From positions 1 to 64,000 of the forward strand of contig JAUHWG010000016.1 in the NCBI GenBank assembly GCA_030424595.1: 64,000 nucleotides of DNA, written 5' to 3'. Positions 8,154 to 17,500 of this stretch are shown here, one piece after another; the stretch's first letter is position 1, and every line of letters starts with the position of its first letter. The notes below the pieces were generated by a model that was not told the DNA's origin, did no database searches, and saw only the letters and a program-made list of their open reading frames with translations. The DNA comes from Polyangia bacterium (GTDB lineage: Bacteria > Myxococcota_A > Polyangia > Nannocystales > Nannocystaceae). Made by a program: the position numbers and the translations under genes.

Positions 8154-9353
8154 TTACGCGCGCTCGATCATCAAGGCGATGCCTTGACCCCCGCCGATGC
8201 AGGCGGAGCCGATCGCGTAGCGGCCCTCGCGGCGACGCAGCTCGTGGACGAGGTGCGCTGTGATCCGCGCTCCAGAGGCCGCGAGGGGGTGGCCGAGGGC
8301 GATCGCGCCGCCGTCGACGTTGACCTTGGCGCGGTCGAGGCCGAGCTCCTTCTCGCATGCGAGGTACTGCGGCGCGAAGGCCTCGTTGATCTCGACGAGG
8401 TCGACGTCGCTGAGGGCGACGCCTGTGCGCTCGACGACGCCGCGGATCGCCGGGACGGGGCCTATGCCCATGATCGTCGGGTCGACGCCGGCGACGTGGT
8501 AGGCGACGAGCCGCGCGAGAGGGGTGAGACCGTGCTTCTTGACGGCCTCCTCGGTGGCGAGGATCAGCGCGCCCGCGCCGTCGCAGATGCCTGAGGCGTT
8601 GCCTGCGGTGACGACTCCGTCCTTCTTGAAGGCGGTGTTGAGCTTGGCCATGCCCTCGAGGGTGGAGTTGGCCCGCGGGTGCTCGTCGACCTCGAAGGTC
8701 GTGACGCCCTTGCGGGTCTTGATCTCGATCGGCGCCATCTCAGCGGTGAAGCGACCGGCCTCCTGGGCGGCGGCCCAGGTCTGCTGGCTGCGGAGCGCGT
8801 ACTCGTCGCACGCCTCGCGGCTGATGCCGTACTTCTCGGCGAGGTTCTCGGCGGTGATCGCCATCGGACAGCCGCAGTGGCTGTCGACGAGCGACGACCA
8901 GAGCGTGTCCTCGAGCTTGATGTCGCTGCCGAGGCGGGTGCCCCAGCGGACGTCACGGGCGGCGTAGGGCGCCTGGCTCATGCTCTCGGCGCCGCCGGTG
9001 AGGACGACCTCGGCCTCGCCGGTGAGGATGTCCTGGGCGCCGTTGATGACCGACTGGAAGCCGGAGCCGCAGAGGCGGTTGATCGTCAGCGCGGGGACTT
9101 CGATCGGGACCCCCGACTTGAGGCCGATATGGCGCGCGAGATAGATCGCGTCGGTCGAGGTCTGGGCGACGTTGCCGACGCAGACGGCGTCGACGATCGA
9201 GGGGTCGACACCGCCGGCCTCGAGGGCTGCCTTCGCGGCGAGCACACCGAGGTCGGTGGCGCTGTGCTTCTTGAGCGTCCCGCCGAAGGTGCCGAAGGGC
9301 GTACGCTTGGCGGCGACGATGTAGATGGCGCGTGATAGGGGCTTTTTCGTCAT
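8154..9353 (-). CDS. Acetyl-CoA C-acyltransferase (thiolase)
   Basis: A 399-residue thiolase with all catalytic residues: nucleophile Cys95 in NRLCGSGFQ, His355 in GGAIALGHPLAASG, and the second Cys385 in SACIGGGQG. NEAFAPQ is also present. It catalyses reversible thiolytic cleavage or condensation of acyl-CoA and acetyl-CoA (fatty-acid beta-oxidation, acetoacetyl-CoA formation) in the cytoplasm. The motifs VGNVAQTSTDAIYLARHIGLKSG and SHCGCPMAITAENLAEKYGISR resemble the mitochondrial-type ACAA2 group rather than PhaA. Which chain length it prefers cannot be read from sequence. It stands alone and is convergent with the XRE gene. Confidence 0.94.
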   Translation of the reverse strand: MTKKPLSRAIYIVAAKRTPFGTFGGTLKKHSATDLGVLAAKAALEAGGVDPSIVDAVCVGNVAQTSTDAIYLARHIGLKSGVPIEVPALTINRLCGSGFQSVINGAQDILTGEAEVVLTGGAESMSQAPYAARDVRWGTRLGSDIKLEDTLWSSLVDSHCGCPMAITAENLAEKYGISREACDEYALRSQQTWAAAQEAGRFTAEMAPIEIKTRKGVTTFEVDEHPRANSTLEGMAKLNTAFKKDGVVTAGNASGICDGAGALILATEEAVKKHGLTPLARLVAYHVAGVDPTIMGIGPVPAIRGVVERTGVALSDVDLVEINEAFAPQYLACEKELGLDRAKVNVDGGAIALGHPLAASGARITAHLVHELRRREGRYAIGSACIGGGQGIALMIERA

Positions 9354-9539
9354 CGTAGTCCGGGCTCTGTTCCCGCATCGGACGCGTCGCTCGGCCCCCA
9401 GGAGCGGGTATGAGGGGGCCTATTGCGCTCACGGTGGTGGCCGTGGGCAGAGCGCTCGCGAGGTTGGCGTGCAGTATGCGAGGGCTGTGTGCGGTGGGGG
9501 GACGAGCGGATGTCGTCATGAATTGCGCTTCCTCACGGT

Positions 9540-10337
9540 TTGGGCTTCAATCGGTCGCCGTTGCCCGTTCTCCTCCACTCGTCGGTTCTCTTCGCGGTGC
9601 TCGCCGCTGCCCCGACTCCGTCCTCCGCCGAGGCTTCGCAGAGCGCGTCGTCGTCGGCGGCTCGTGCGGACGAAGAGGTCCAGAGCGGGACGAGCGAAGA
9701 GACCGACGGTGCGCGGCCGCGGGCGCGAGGACTTCGCCGCTATCTCGAGCGTGAGGTCGCGCGCTCGCATCACTTTCTCGACCACGGAGTGCTCGCGCCG
9801 GAGGTCGGCCTCGGCTCGCCGCACATCTACCGCGTCGGCCTGCGGATAGGGCTCTTCGATCACCTGACCCTTGGGGCAACCATGCACTGGTTGCCCGGGG
9901 AGCAGGTCCCGGCCTGGTCCCCGCTGGTCGCGGTCGCGTTCTATCGAGGTCGTGTGCTCGAACTCGGGGCGCACTACTCGCGGCTGCTCTACCCGCCGCC
10001 GGTCGCCGATCTCGACCCGGAGACGATCTCGTTTCAGCGGCGGGCGGACCTCCTGCTCGGATCGCTGTCGCTCTCGCAGGCTTGGTTCTCCGCCGGCGTC
10101 GACGTCGGCTGGGCCCGCGGCCTGGAGGCGGACCTGCTGCCCGAGTCGGGGGATGAGCTCAACCAGACGCCGGTTCGCCGCGATCGCCTGGCGGCGGGGA
10201 TGCACCTGCGGGTCGGCAATCGCCGCTGGGGGGTCAACGGCAAGCTCTCCTATCCCTTCCTCGCGGCCGAGGTGGCGATCGATCTCCGCTTTGGGCTCTT
10301 CGAGCGGCGGCCGAAGGCCCGCTTCTGGGCGTTCTGA
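9540..10337 (+). CDS. Hypothetical exported beta-barrel-like protein
   Basis: A 265-residue product if started at the TTG at 9540. It opens with a signal peptide (LPVLLHSSVLFAVLAAAPTPSSAEA) and a Ser/Ala-rich linker. The remainder alternates short amphipathic strands (IYRVGLRIGLFDHLTLGATMHWL, LELGAHYSRLLYPP, WFSAGVDVGWARG, AEVAIDLRFGLFE) and ends in aromatic WAF. Alternating hydrophobic strands and a terminal Phe are typical of outer-membrane beta-barrels inserted by BAM. No named family is recognised. It is divergent from the thiolase gene across 186 bases, and its substrate or role is unknown. Confidence 0.65.
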   Translation: MGFNRSPLPVLLHSSVLFAVLAAAPTPSSAEASQSASSSAARADEEVQSGTSEETDGARPRARGLRRYLEREVARSHHFLDHGVLAPEVGLGSPHIYRVGLRIGLFDHLTLGATMHWLPGEQVPAWSPLVAVAFYRGRVLELGAHYSRLLYPPPVADLDPETISFQRRADLLLGSLSLSQAWFSAGVDVGWARGLEADLLPESGDELNQTPVRRDRLAAGMHLRVGNRRWGVNGKLSYPFLAAEVAIDLRFGLFERRPKARFWAF

Positions 10338-10361
10338 TCCGGTCGCGCTTCGCTCGCAGGC

Positions 10362-11162
10362 TTAGCGGCTCGCCGGCTCCTCGTCGCTCGGGTCGGTCGG
10401 GAGGCGGGGCAGGGCGTCTCGCAGGCGCCTGGTGGTCCCGTGCTTGGGGTCGCCGAGGAGCTGCTCTGGGGCTCCACGCTCGACGATCCGGCCCTCGTCC
10501 AGGACCAGCGCCTCGTCGATCCAGCCGCAGAGGAGCGAGAGGTCGTGGGTGATCAAGAGAACGCCGAGGCCGCGTTGGACCCTGGCTGCGAGACGGCGGA
10601 TGATGTCGACGGCGAGGGGCCGATCGAGCGCGCTCGTGATCTCATCGGCGATCAGCAGCGCGGGATCACAGGCGAGCGCTCGGGCGAGGGCGACGCGCTG
10701 CCGCTGACCGCCGCTGAGGGCCGTCGGCCTGCGCTCGAGGCTCGCGCGCCCTAGGCCTAGCTCCTCCGCGAGCGCCAGCAGTTGATCCGAGCTCGCGGGC
10801 CAGGCGGGCTTCTTGTTGAGGAGGCGGGCCTCGTTGATCGACGCGCGGGCGCTCAGCCGGGGATCGAGCGCCCGCAGAGGATCTTGCCAGCACAGCTGCA
10901 GCCGTTCGCGGAGGCCTCGCCATGCGCTCCGCGGAGCGCCGACCAGCTCTCGGCCCTGGTAGCGCAGCGAGCCCCCCTGCGCGCGGCTGAGGCCGACGAG
11001 GGTCCTCGCGATCGTCGACTTCCCCGCGCCCGAGAGGCCGATGATCGCGACGGCGCGGCCTGGATGGAGGAGCAGGTTCAGGCCGCGTACGATCTCCCTG
11101 CCGTCGACGCTGACGCTGAGGTCGCTGGCGACCAGCGCTCCGTCTGGCGCCAGCGGGCTCAC
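10362..11162 (-). CDS. ABC transporter ATP-binding protein, oligopeptide/nickel type (second ATPase, DppF/NikE-like)
   Basis: A 266-residue nucleotide-binding domain with Walker A GLSGAGKST (residues 42-50), Q-loop CWQDPLRALDPR, signature LSGGQRQR (from 149), Walker B LLIADEITSALD (169-180) and the H-loop ITHD. The CWQDPxxALDPR and ADEITSALD patterns are those of the peptide/nickel importer ATPases rather than exporters. It overlaps the upstream ATPase gene by 4 bases (11159-11162), so the two are translationally coupled and should form a heterodimer on the cytoplasmic face of a permease. No permease or binding-protein gene is nearby, so the substrate is unknown. Confidence 0.88.
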   Translation of the reverse strand: MSPLAPDGALVASDLSVSVDGREIVRGLNLLLHPGRAVAIIGLSGAGKSTIARTLVGLSRAQGGSLRYQGRELVGAPRSAWRGLRERLQLCWQDPLRALDPRLSARASINEARLLNKKPAWPASSDQLLALAEELGLGRASLERRPTALSGGQRQRVALARALACDPALLIADEITSALDRPLAVDIIRRLAARVQRGLGVLLITHDLSLLCGWIDEALVLDEGRIVERGAPEQLLGDPKHGTTRRLRDALPRLPTDPSDEEPASR

Positions 11163-11968
11163 CGGTGTCCCCCGCCGAGGCTCACCGCCAGCTCCTGCTC
11201 ACGGTGACGGGCTACGTCGACGAGTCGCCGCGTCGCCGCGGCCTGGGGCTCCCGGAGGAGGTCGCTCGCCCGGCCGGACTCCACCGCTCGGCCGCGGTCC
11301 AGGACGAGGAGCCTGGGGCAGCGCGACGCCACCTCGGCGAGATCATGGCTGACGAGGATGAGCGAGAGGCCGCTCTGCGCAGCGGCCCTGTCGAGCGCCG
11401 CGAGAACCAGCGCTCCGTTGACCGTGTCGAGGTTCGCGGTCGGCTCATCGGCGAGGAGCACCTCGGGCCGGCCGGCGAGGGCGAGGGCGAGGGCTGTGCG
11501 CTGGGCTTCGCCGCCGCTCAGCTGATGGGGGAAGGCGCGGCCGATCGACGGGTCGAGGCCTACCTTGGAGAGGGATGCGCTCCGGCTCTGCGTCGACGAT
11601 CCGCTGCCGCATCGCTCTTCGACCTCCGCGAGCTGGGCCTCGATCCTGCGGGTGGGGTCGAGGCTGCTGGCCGCGGACTGTGAGAGGAGTCCGAGTCCTC
11701 CTCTGCGGATCACCGCTAGCTTTGCGGGCTCGCCGAGGTCGTAGCGTCGACCGCGAAGGAGGAGGTGTCCCTCGGCCCGCAGCGGCCGCGGCAGGAGGCC
11801 GACCAGGGCGGCGAGGAGGAGGCTCTTGCCCGATCCAGAGGCCCCGACGACGCCGAGCTGCTCCCCTTCGGCGAGGCTGATCGAGACGCTCCCAAGGAGG
11901 CGGTCTGGGCTGGCGGCGGCGGTGCGGATGCACGTGACTTCTGTCGCGAAGTGACTCACCGGTTCCAT
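11159..11968 (-). CDS. ABC transporter ATP-binding protein, oligopeptide/nickel type (first ATPase, DppD/NikD-like)
   Basis: A 269-residue ATPase with Walker A GASGSGKS (residues 42-49), Q-loop LLSQSAASSLDPTRR, signature LSGGEAQR (150-157), Walker B LLADEPTANLD (171-181) and H-loop VSHD. The LDPTRRI motif after the Q-loop is characteristic of DppD/OppD/NikD proteins. The usual DppD C-terminal oligopeptide-binding extension is short or missing. It is the first gene of a two-gene unit with the overlapping partner, divergent from tonB across 123 bases. That may mean shared regulation with the TonB module (inference). Confidence 0.87.
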   Translation of the reverse strand: MEPVSHFATEVTCIRTAAASPDRLLGSVSISLAEGEQLGVVGASGSGKSLLLAALVGLLPRPLRAEGHLLLRGRRYDLGEPAKLAVIRRGGLGLLSQSAASSLDPTRRIEAQLAEVEERCGSGSSTQSRSASLSKVGLDPSIGRAFPHQLSGGEAQRTALALALAGRPEVLLADEPTANLDTVNGALVLAALDRAAAQSGLSLILVSHDLAEVASRCPRLLVLDRGRAVESGRASDLLREPQAAATRRLVDVARHREQELAVSLGGGHR

Positions 11969-12035
11969 GTCCTAAGGGCCATTTGCCCGCCGTCGGCGGA
12001 CTTCGTGACGGAGGCCGCAGGACAATGTCACACAG

Positions 12036-12064
12036 TTGGAACATTCGCGCCATCGCGTTGAAAT
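12036..12064 (+). promoter_or_regulatory. Candidate promoter of the tonB module
   Basis: TTGGAA (12036-12041) and TGAAAT (12059-12064) are separated by exactly 17 bases and lie 27 bases before the tonB start, in the divergent gap with the ABC ATPase genes. Both hexamers match the sigma-70 consensus at four of six positions. Confidence 0.35.
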
Positions 12065-12091
12065 GAACCCCGACCATCCTTCGCGTGTCTG

Positions 12092-12913
12092 ATGTTCTCT
12101 GGCTTTGAACCTGCGCGTCGCGACCAGGTCTTCGAGCGCCGACGTGGTGTCTCGTACCTCCTCGCCATCGCCATTTACCTCGCAGCAGGTGGATACGGCC
12201 TGTTTCTCCACCACGAGAAGGGGAAGCAGGTCGACGTCCTCTTAGAGCCCGAGATCAAGGATTTCGTCGCCGAAGAGGTGGACGAGCCTGAGCCGGAGAT
12301 CGAGGAGGAGGAGGCCCCGCCGCCGCCGCCCGAGGCTCCGCCGCCGCCCAAGCCCAAGAAGAAGGCGCCGCCCAAGCCGGCGCCCAAGCTCCCCGATGCG
12401 ATCCCTGACGGGCCGCCGGCGGAGCAGGACACGGCCCGCTCCGACAAGGAGTACGGGACCGGGGCAGGCGGGACGGGGACGGCCAAGACGCCGCCCAAGC
12501 CGAAGGCCGAGAAGCCGAAGCCCAAGGTCGAGAAGCCGAAGCCGAAGTCCGAGCCGAAGGCGAAGATCGATCCGACCAAGCCGATCGACCGTCCCGAGCG
12601 CTCGACCCCGCCGAAGCCCGACGCCGGCAACAAGACCCCCGAGTACCCCAAAGAGCTCCGCGATCAGGGCGTTGAGGGCCAGATCGTCGTCAAGCTCCAC
12701 ATCTCCAACGACGGCAGCGTCAAGGGGATGAAGATCCTGCGCAAGACCTCCACGGCGACCGGCGACGAGGCGAAGAAGAAGGCCGAGAAGCTCTTCCTCA
12801 AGTCGGTCGTCGCCGCCGTCAAGACCTGGAAATACACGCCCTGCAAGTATCAGGGGCAGGCGATCTCGGTATGGATCCCGGTCACTGTCCCCTTCAAGCT
12901 CAAAGCCGGCTGA
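12092..12913 (+). CDS. tonB: TonB energy-transducing protein
   Basis: A 273-residue protein with a short cytoplasmic N-terminus and one membrane helix (YLLAIAIYLAAGGYGLFLHH, about residues 22-42). A long acidic then Pro/Lys-rich periplasmic spacer follows (repeats of KPKPKVEKPKPK). The C-terminal TonB domain is EYPKELRDQGVEGQIVVKLHI, KGMKILRKTS, AAVKTWKYTPCKYQGQAISVWI. TonB couples the proton-motive force, harvested by ExbB-ExbD, to outer-membrane receptors via their TonB box. It is the first gene of a tonB-exbB-exbD-exbD-receptor series in the same direction with short gaps, so it probably serves the receptor at 14571. Confidence 0.93.
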   Translation: MFSGFEPARRDQVFERRRGVSYLLAIAIYLAAGGYGLFLHHEKGKQVDVLLEPEIKDFVAEEVDEPEPEIEEEEAPPPPPEAPPPPKPKKKAPPKPAPKLPDAIPDGPPAEQDTARSDKEYGTGAGGTGTAKTPPKPKAEKPKPKVEKPKPKSEPKAKIDPTKPIDRPERSTPPKPDAGNKTPEYPKELRDQGVEGQIVVKLHISNDGSVKGMKILRKTSTATGDEAKKKAEKLFLKSVVAAVKTWKYTPCKYQGQAISVWIPVTVPFKLKAG

Positions 12914-12934
12914 GCCGCATAGGAAGCAAGAATC

Positions 12935-13606
12935 ATGGAAATGTCGCTCGTTGAAATCTGGCAGAGCATGGGCTTCATGGCCCGCTTCGTGGCGGTGTCC
13001 CTGGTGGTGATGGGCCTCTCGGCGTTGGCCGTGAGCATCGAACGCCTGCTCGTTCTCCGTCGCATCGGTCGTGAGTCGAACCTCTTCGCCGGCAAGGCCC
13101 GGGCGCTGATCGACGCCGACGAGATCGACGCGCTCGTCGACCTCGCCAAGGCGATGCCGCGCAACCCCCTGGCCCGGCTGACGGTCGTCGGTCTGACGAC
13201 CTTCGAGCAGAACCGCCGCAACACCGGGCTGAACGCCGCCGAGGCGACCCGTCGTGAGCTCGGCCGCAAGCTCGAGGAGTACAGCCAGGAGGCTCGCCGC
13301 GGCATGAGCCTGCTCGCCTCGGTCGGCTCCACCGCGCCCTTCATCGGCCTCTTCGGCACGGTCATGGGCATCATCACCGCCTTCCAGGGGATCGCGTCCT
13401 CGGGCGGCGGCGGCATCGGTGCGGTCTCGGCCGGTATCGCCGAGGCGCTGATCGTGACCGCGGTCGGCCTCGCCGTCGCGATCGCGGCGGTGCTCATCTT
13501 CAACTACCTCAGCGGTCGCTTTGACCGCCTCGACATGAGCATGCAGCACTCCGCAGGGGAGCTGCTCGACTACCTGGAGGGGGGCGCCAATGGGAGCGGC
13601 GATTGA
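12935..13606 (+). CDS. exbB: ExbB/TolQ/MotA-family proton channel protein
   Basis: A 223-residue inner-membrane protein with a first helix near residues 13-33 (ARFVAVSLVVMGLSALAVSIERLL). A cytoplasmic domain and two further helices follow in the conserved MotA/TolQ/ExbB block (SLLASVGSTAPFIGLFGTVMGIITAFQGIA and AEALIVTAVGLAVAIAAVLIFNYL). The motif GSTAPFIGLFGTVMGI is diagnostic. It forms the proton-driven motor with ExbD. AGGAAG at 12920-12925 is a fair ribosome-binding site. The 3' end overlaps the first exbD by 17 bases. Confidence 0.95.
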   Translation: MEMSLVEIWQSMGFMARFVAVSLVVMGLSALAVSIERLLVLRRIGRESNLFAGKARALIDADEIDALVDLAKAMPRNPLARLTVVGLTTFEQNRRNTGLNAAEATRRELGRKLEEYSQEARRGMSLLASVGSTAPFIGLFGTVMGIITAFQGIASSGGGGIGAVSAGIAEALIVTAVGLAVAIAAVLIFNYLSGRFDRLDMSMQHSAGELLDYLEGGANGSGD

Positions 13607-14033
13607 CACAGGCAAGCCCTCCAAGGGTCCCAAGCCGTCGATCAACGTCACCCCGCTCGTCGACGTAGTCCTCGTCCTCCTGATCATCTTCATGGTGATC
13701 ATCCCGAACATGCAGGACGGCAAGCCGATCGAGCTCGTCGACGTGTTCAACCCGGACAAGGACGCAGAGGACAAGCTCGAGCCCCTGACGGTGACGATCG
13801 ACAAGGACGAGGTGCTCACGGTCGGCGAGGCCGACATGTCCCGTGAGGCGGCGATCGCCGAGCTCAAGGCGGTCTACGCCGCGACGCCGAAGCGGCGGAT
13901 GATCCTCCGCGGCGACGCTCGCCTCCGCTTCGTCGTCCTCCGCGGGCTCTTCAAGGACATCCAAGACATCGGCTTTAGCGGCGTCTCGCTCGAGGTCGCC
14001 GGCAAGCGCGAGTGGACCCAGGAGGAGGGCTGA
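13590..14033 (+). CDS. exbD: ExbD/TolR-family protein, first copy
   Basis: A 147-residue protein with one N-terminal helix containing the essential proton-carrying Asp in TPLVDVVLVLLIIFMV (about residues 26-41). A periplasmic domain follows (LTVTIDKDEVLTVGEADMSREAAIAELKA, then RLRFVVLRGLFKDIQDIGF), as in ExbD/TolR. It overlaps exbB by 17 bases and is separated from the second exbD by a single base, so the three are translationally coupled. The helix-coding DNA is exactly identical to the second copy over 44 bases (13653-13696). Confidence 0.94.
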   Translation: MGAAIDTGKPSKGPKPSINVTPLVDVVLVLLIIFMVIIPNMQDGKPIELVDVFNPDKDAEDKLEPLTVTIDKDEVLTVGEADMSREAAIAELKAVYAATPKRRMILRGDARLRFVVLRGLFKDIQDIGFSGVSLEVAGKREWTQEEG

Positions 14034-14034
14034 C

Positions 14035-14475
14035 ATGGGTATGGAGCTCTCATCAGGCGGTTTTGGCAAGAAGGCTCGGGTCAAGCCCGAGATGAACGTC
14101 ACGCCGCTCGTCGACGTAGTCCTCGTCCTCCTGATCATCTTCATGGTCCTGGCGCCGGTGCTCTCGAAGAGCTTCTGGGTCCGCCTTCCGCCGAAGGACA
14201 CGATCGAGGAGCAGCTCGACGCGAGCAACGATCCGAACACGCCGCTGGTGCTGTCGATCGGCGTCGACGGCGGGGCCTCGATCAACAAGATCGACGTGCC
14301 CCACGACGAGCTGACCCGGAAGCTGATCCGGATGTTCAACGCCCGCCCGGACAACGCGCTCTACCTCGACGCGGCCGACGACGCCCCCTACGGCGCGGTG
14401 CTCTCGGGGATCGACCTCTCCAAGGCCGCGCAGGCCCATCCGATCGTCATCCTCACCAAGAAGATGGACCCGTGA
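14035..14475 (+). CDS. exbD: ExbD/TolR-family protein, second copy
   Basis: A 146-residue paralogue of the preceding ExbD with the same helix and Asp (TPLVDVVLVLLIIFMV) but a clearly different periplasmic domain (FWVRLPPKDTIEEQLDASND, LYLDAADDAPYGAVLSGIDLSKAA). Paired exbD genes behind one exbB are common in gliding and predatory Gram-negatives and suggest a hetero-oligomeric ExbD dimer. It starts one base after the first copy ends. About 95 bases separate it from the receptor gene. Confidence 0.94.
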   Translation: MGMELSSGGFGKKARVKPEMNVTPLVDVVLVLLIIFMVLAPVLSKSFWVRLPPKDTIEEQLDASNDPNTPLVLSIGVDGGASINKIDVPHDELTRKLIRMFNARPDNALYLDAADDAPYGAVLSGIDLSKAAQAHPIVILTKKMDP

Positions 14476-14570
14476 GGGCGGCGGCGACCTAGCGACGATC
14501 TGGCGACGACAGCGAAGACAAGGTCCTCCGGGACACCAACGCGTAGCTCGCAAGAGGCGACGATTTAGAC

Positions 14571-17500
14571 ATGCGATGTGACATTGGAAACGGTCTCCCC
14601 AGCGGAGACCGACAGGGATCGTCTAGCCTCGCCCTCCTGGCGATCTTCGCCCTGGCCCTGCCGGGGACGGCGATGGCGGGCGCAGAGCCGGGCGGTCGCG
14701 GCTACGAAGGGCCGTCGCAGATCGGCGAGGAGACCCCGCCGGTCGCCCCCAGCGAGCCCGGCGACGGCGCGGAGGGGGATTCACCCGGCGCGGTCGAAGC
14801 TCCCGACGGCGACGACGGCTTCGCGGTCGAGGATGAGAGCGAAGGCGCGGCCGAGGAGCCCGCCCCCGCAGAGCCTCCCGCGGCCGAGGAAGAAGAAGAA
14901 GAAGAAGAAGAAGAGTGCGACGACGGCTTTTGCATCGAGGATCTCACCGAGGATGAGGAGGCGCTGGCGAAGGAGCTCGAGGTCCCCAAGGTCGCGGTCA
15001 AGGGCCCGACCGGACAGGTCCGCGGGCGGATCCTCGACTCCACCGACGGCACGCCGCTGATCGGCGCCAAGGTGACGGCGGTCGGCACCAAGTACACGAC
15101 CAAGAGCGACTTCGACGGCAACTACGAGCTCCTCCTCCCGCCTGGCGTCTACGAGGTCCGGGTCTGGTACGACGCCTACGAGGGGGTCACGGTCGCCAAC
15201 GTCTCGGTCGAGGCGGACGAGCAGGAGACGATCAACCGCGAGCTGACGCCGATCCCTGGGATGGCCCAGACCGTCCTCGTCGAGACCGAGATCAACCAGG
15301 AGAGCGCCGCCGGCAAGCTGGTCGAGCGCAAGCGGTCGACCAGCGCCCGCGACATCATGAGCCGCGACGACATCAAGAAGTCGGGCGGCGGGGCGACCAC
15401 CGCGGTCGCCCGGCGGATCGTCTCGGCGACGGTCATCGACGGCCGCTACCTCTTCGTCCGCGGCCTCGGCCATCGCTACGGCAACACCCTCTTCGACGGC
15501 GCGCGGGTGCCGAGCCCCGATCCGAACCGCCGCTCGGTCCCGCTCGACATCTTTCCTTCGGGGGCCCTCTCGGCGATCAACGTCCAGAAGACGGCGACGC
15601 CCGACGTGCCCGCCGACTTCGCCGGCGGCTCGGTCCAGCTCGAGAGCCGGCAGCCGCCGGAGGAGTTCTCCGCCTCGATCTCGGCGAACCTGGGGCTCAA
15701 CACGGCGACCCTCGGCCGCGACGGCCTGAGCGCGGATCGCTTCGCCGGCGATCGCTTCGCCTTCGGCAACCTCGGCCGCGGCCTGCCCTCCGCCTTCGAC
15801 ACCTCCGATCGGATCAACCTGACCGAGCAGCGCCCCGGCACTCTGGAGAGCGTCTGGAGCAACGCCGACATCGAGCGCTTCGGCGAGGCGATGCCCTCGA
15901 CCAAGACCGAGGTCAAGCCCCACGTCGGCATGCCCAACTTCGGCGCCAGCGCGTCGGTCGGCACGACCTTCAAGCCATGGGGGACGAAGCTCGGCTTCCT
16001 CGCCGCGGCCCAGTACTCCAACAGCCAGCAGACCCTGCGCGAGACCGTGCGGATCTACGGCGGGGCCGAGGGCGCCGAGGGGACCAGCAACGACCGCTTT
16101 ATCCCGCTCGATCTCAACACGCCGCGGGTCGACTACCGCGGCCTGAAGACCACCTACAACACCGCTTGGTCCGCCCTCACGCTGCTCAAGTGGCGGCTCA
16201 GCGAGAACCACAGGATCGACCTCAGCGGCTTCTACACCCGGGACGCCGACCTCCAGGTCCGCCAGCTCGACGGCCTCGCCCGCTCGACCAACCAAGAGAC
16301 GCCGGTCCGCAACGTCCGCCACCGCTACCAGATGCGCTCGGTCGCCTTTACCCGCCTCGGCGGGCGGCATGAGTTCCCCTCGGCGCGGGGGCTGAAGATG
16401 GACTGGTTTGGCTCCTACGCCCAGGCGAGCCTCGACGATCCGCTCCTGCGCGACGTGCTCTACCGGCAGGAGGGCGACGGCTACCGCGTCGACGACACCG
16501 AGGCGATCCGCTTTCAGTACTTCAAGCTCGTCGACAACAGCGCGACGGGGGCGGTCAACTTCACCGCCCCCTTCAAGCAGTGGGGGCAGCTCGACTCTGC
16601 CTTCAAGTTCGGCGGCTGGGTCGAGGGCAAGCGGCGCAACTTCGCGACCCGCTCCTTCGAGTACGCGGTCCAGGACGACTTCCGCGAGACGCGTCCCGGC
16701 GGCACCGGCAACATCCTGACGCCGGAGAGCATCGGCGGCGGCGCCAACATGGCCAACGGCGGCGACGCGCCCTTCTTCATCCGCGAGTTCACCCGGGCGA
16801 AGGACAGCTACACCGCGAGCCAGGGGATCTACGCCGGCTACGCGATGATCGACCTGCCGCTCGTCCGCTGGATGCGCGTCGTCGGCGGCGCGCGCTTCGA
16901 GGCGAGCGATATCAAGGTCCGGCCCTACGATCGCTTCGGCCGGCCGATCGAGGAGGAGGACAACGCCAACGTCGTCGACCGCGACATCCTCCCCTCGGCG
17001 GCCCTGATCTTCCCGGTCGGCAACGACAGGACCGGCGACATGAACGTCCGGCTCTCGGGGGCGAAGACCCTGGCCCGCCCCGAGTTCCGCGAGCTCGCGC
17101 CCTTCGTCTTCACCGACTTTGTCGGCGGCTTCAACGTCTTCGGCACGCCGAGCCTCCAGAGCACGAAGGTCTGGAACGCGGATCTTCGCTGGGAGTGGTT
17201 CCCCTCGGCGAACGAGGTGGTCGCGGTCTCGGCCTTCTACAAGTACTTTGACGCGCCGATCGAGCGGGTGATCGGCAACTCCTCGTCGCCGCTGCAGACC
17301 TACCGCAACGCCAAGTCGGCGCAGAACATCGGCGCCGAGCTCGAGCTGCGCAAGAACTTCGAGTTCGTCCATCGCTCGCTGCGGGACGTCTCGCTCGGGG
17401 CGAACTTCGCCTACATCCACTCGCGGGTCGAGTACCCCGACGAGCTCAACATGGACGGCTTCGACTTCTCGGGCCCGGCGCGGCCGATGGAGGGGCAGTC

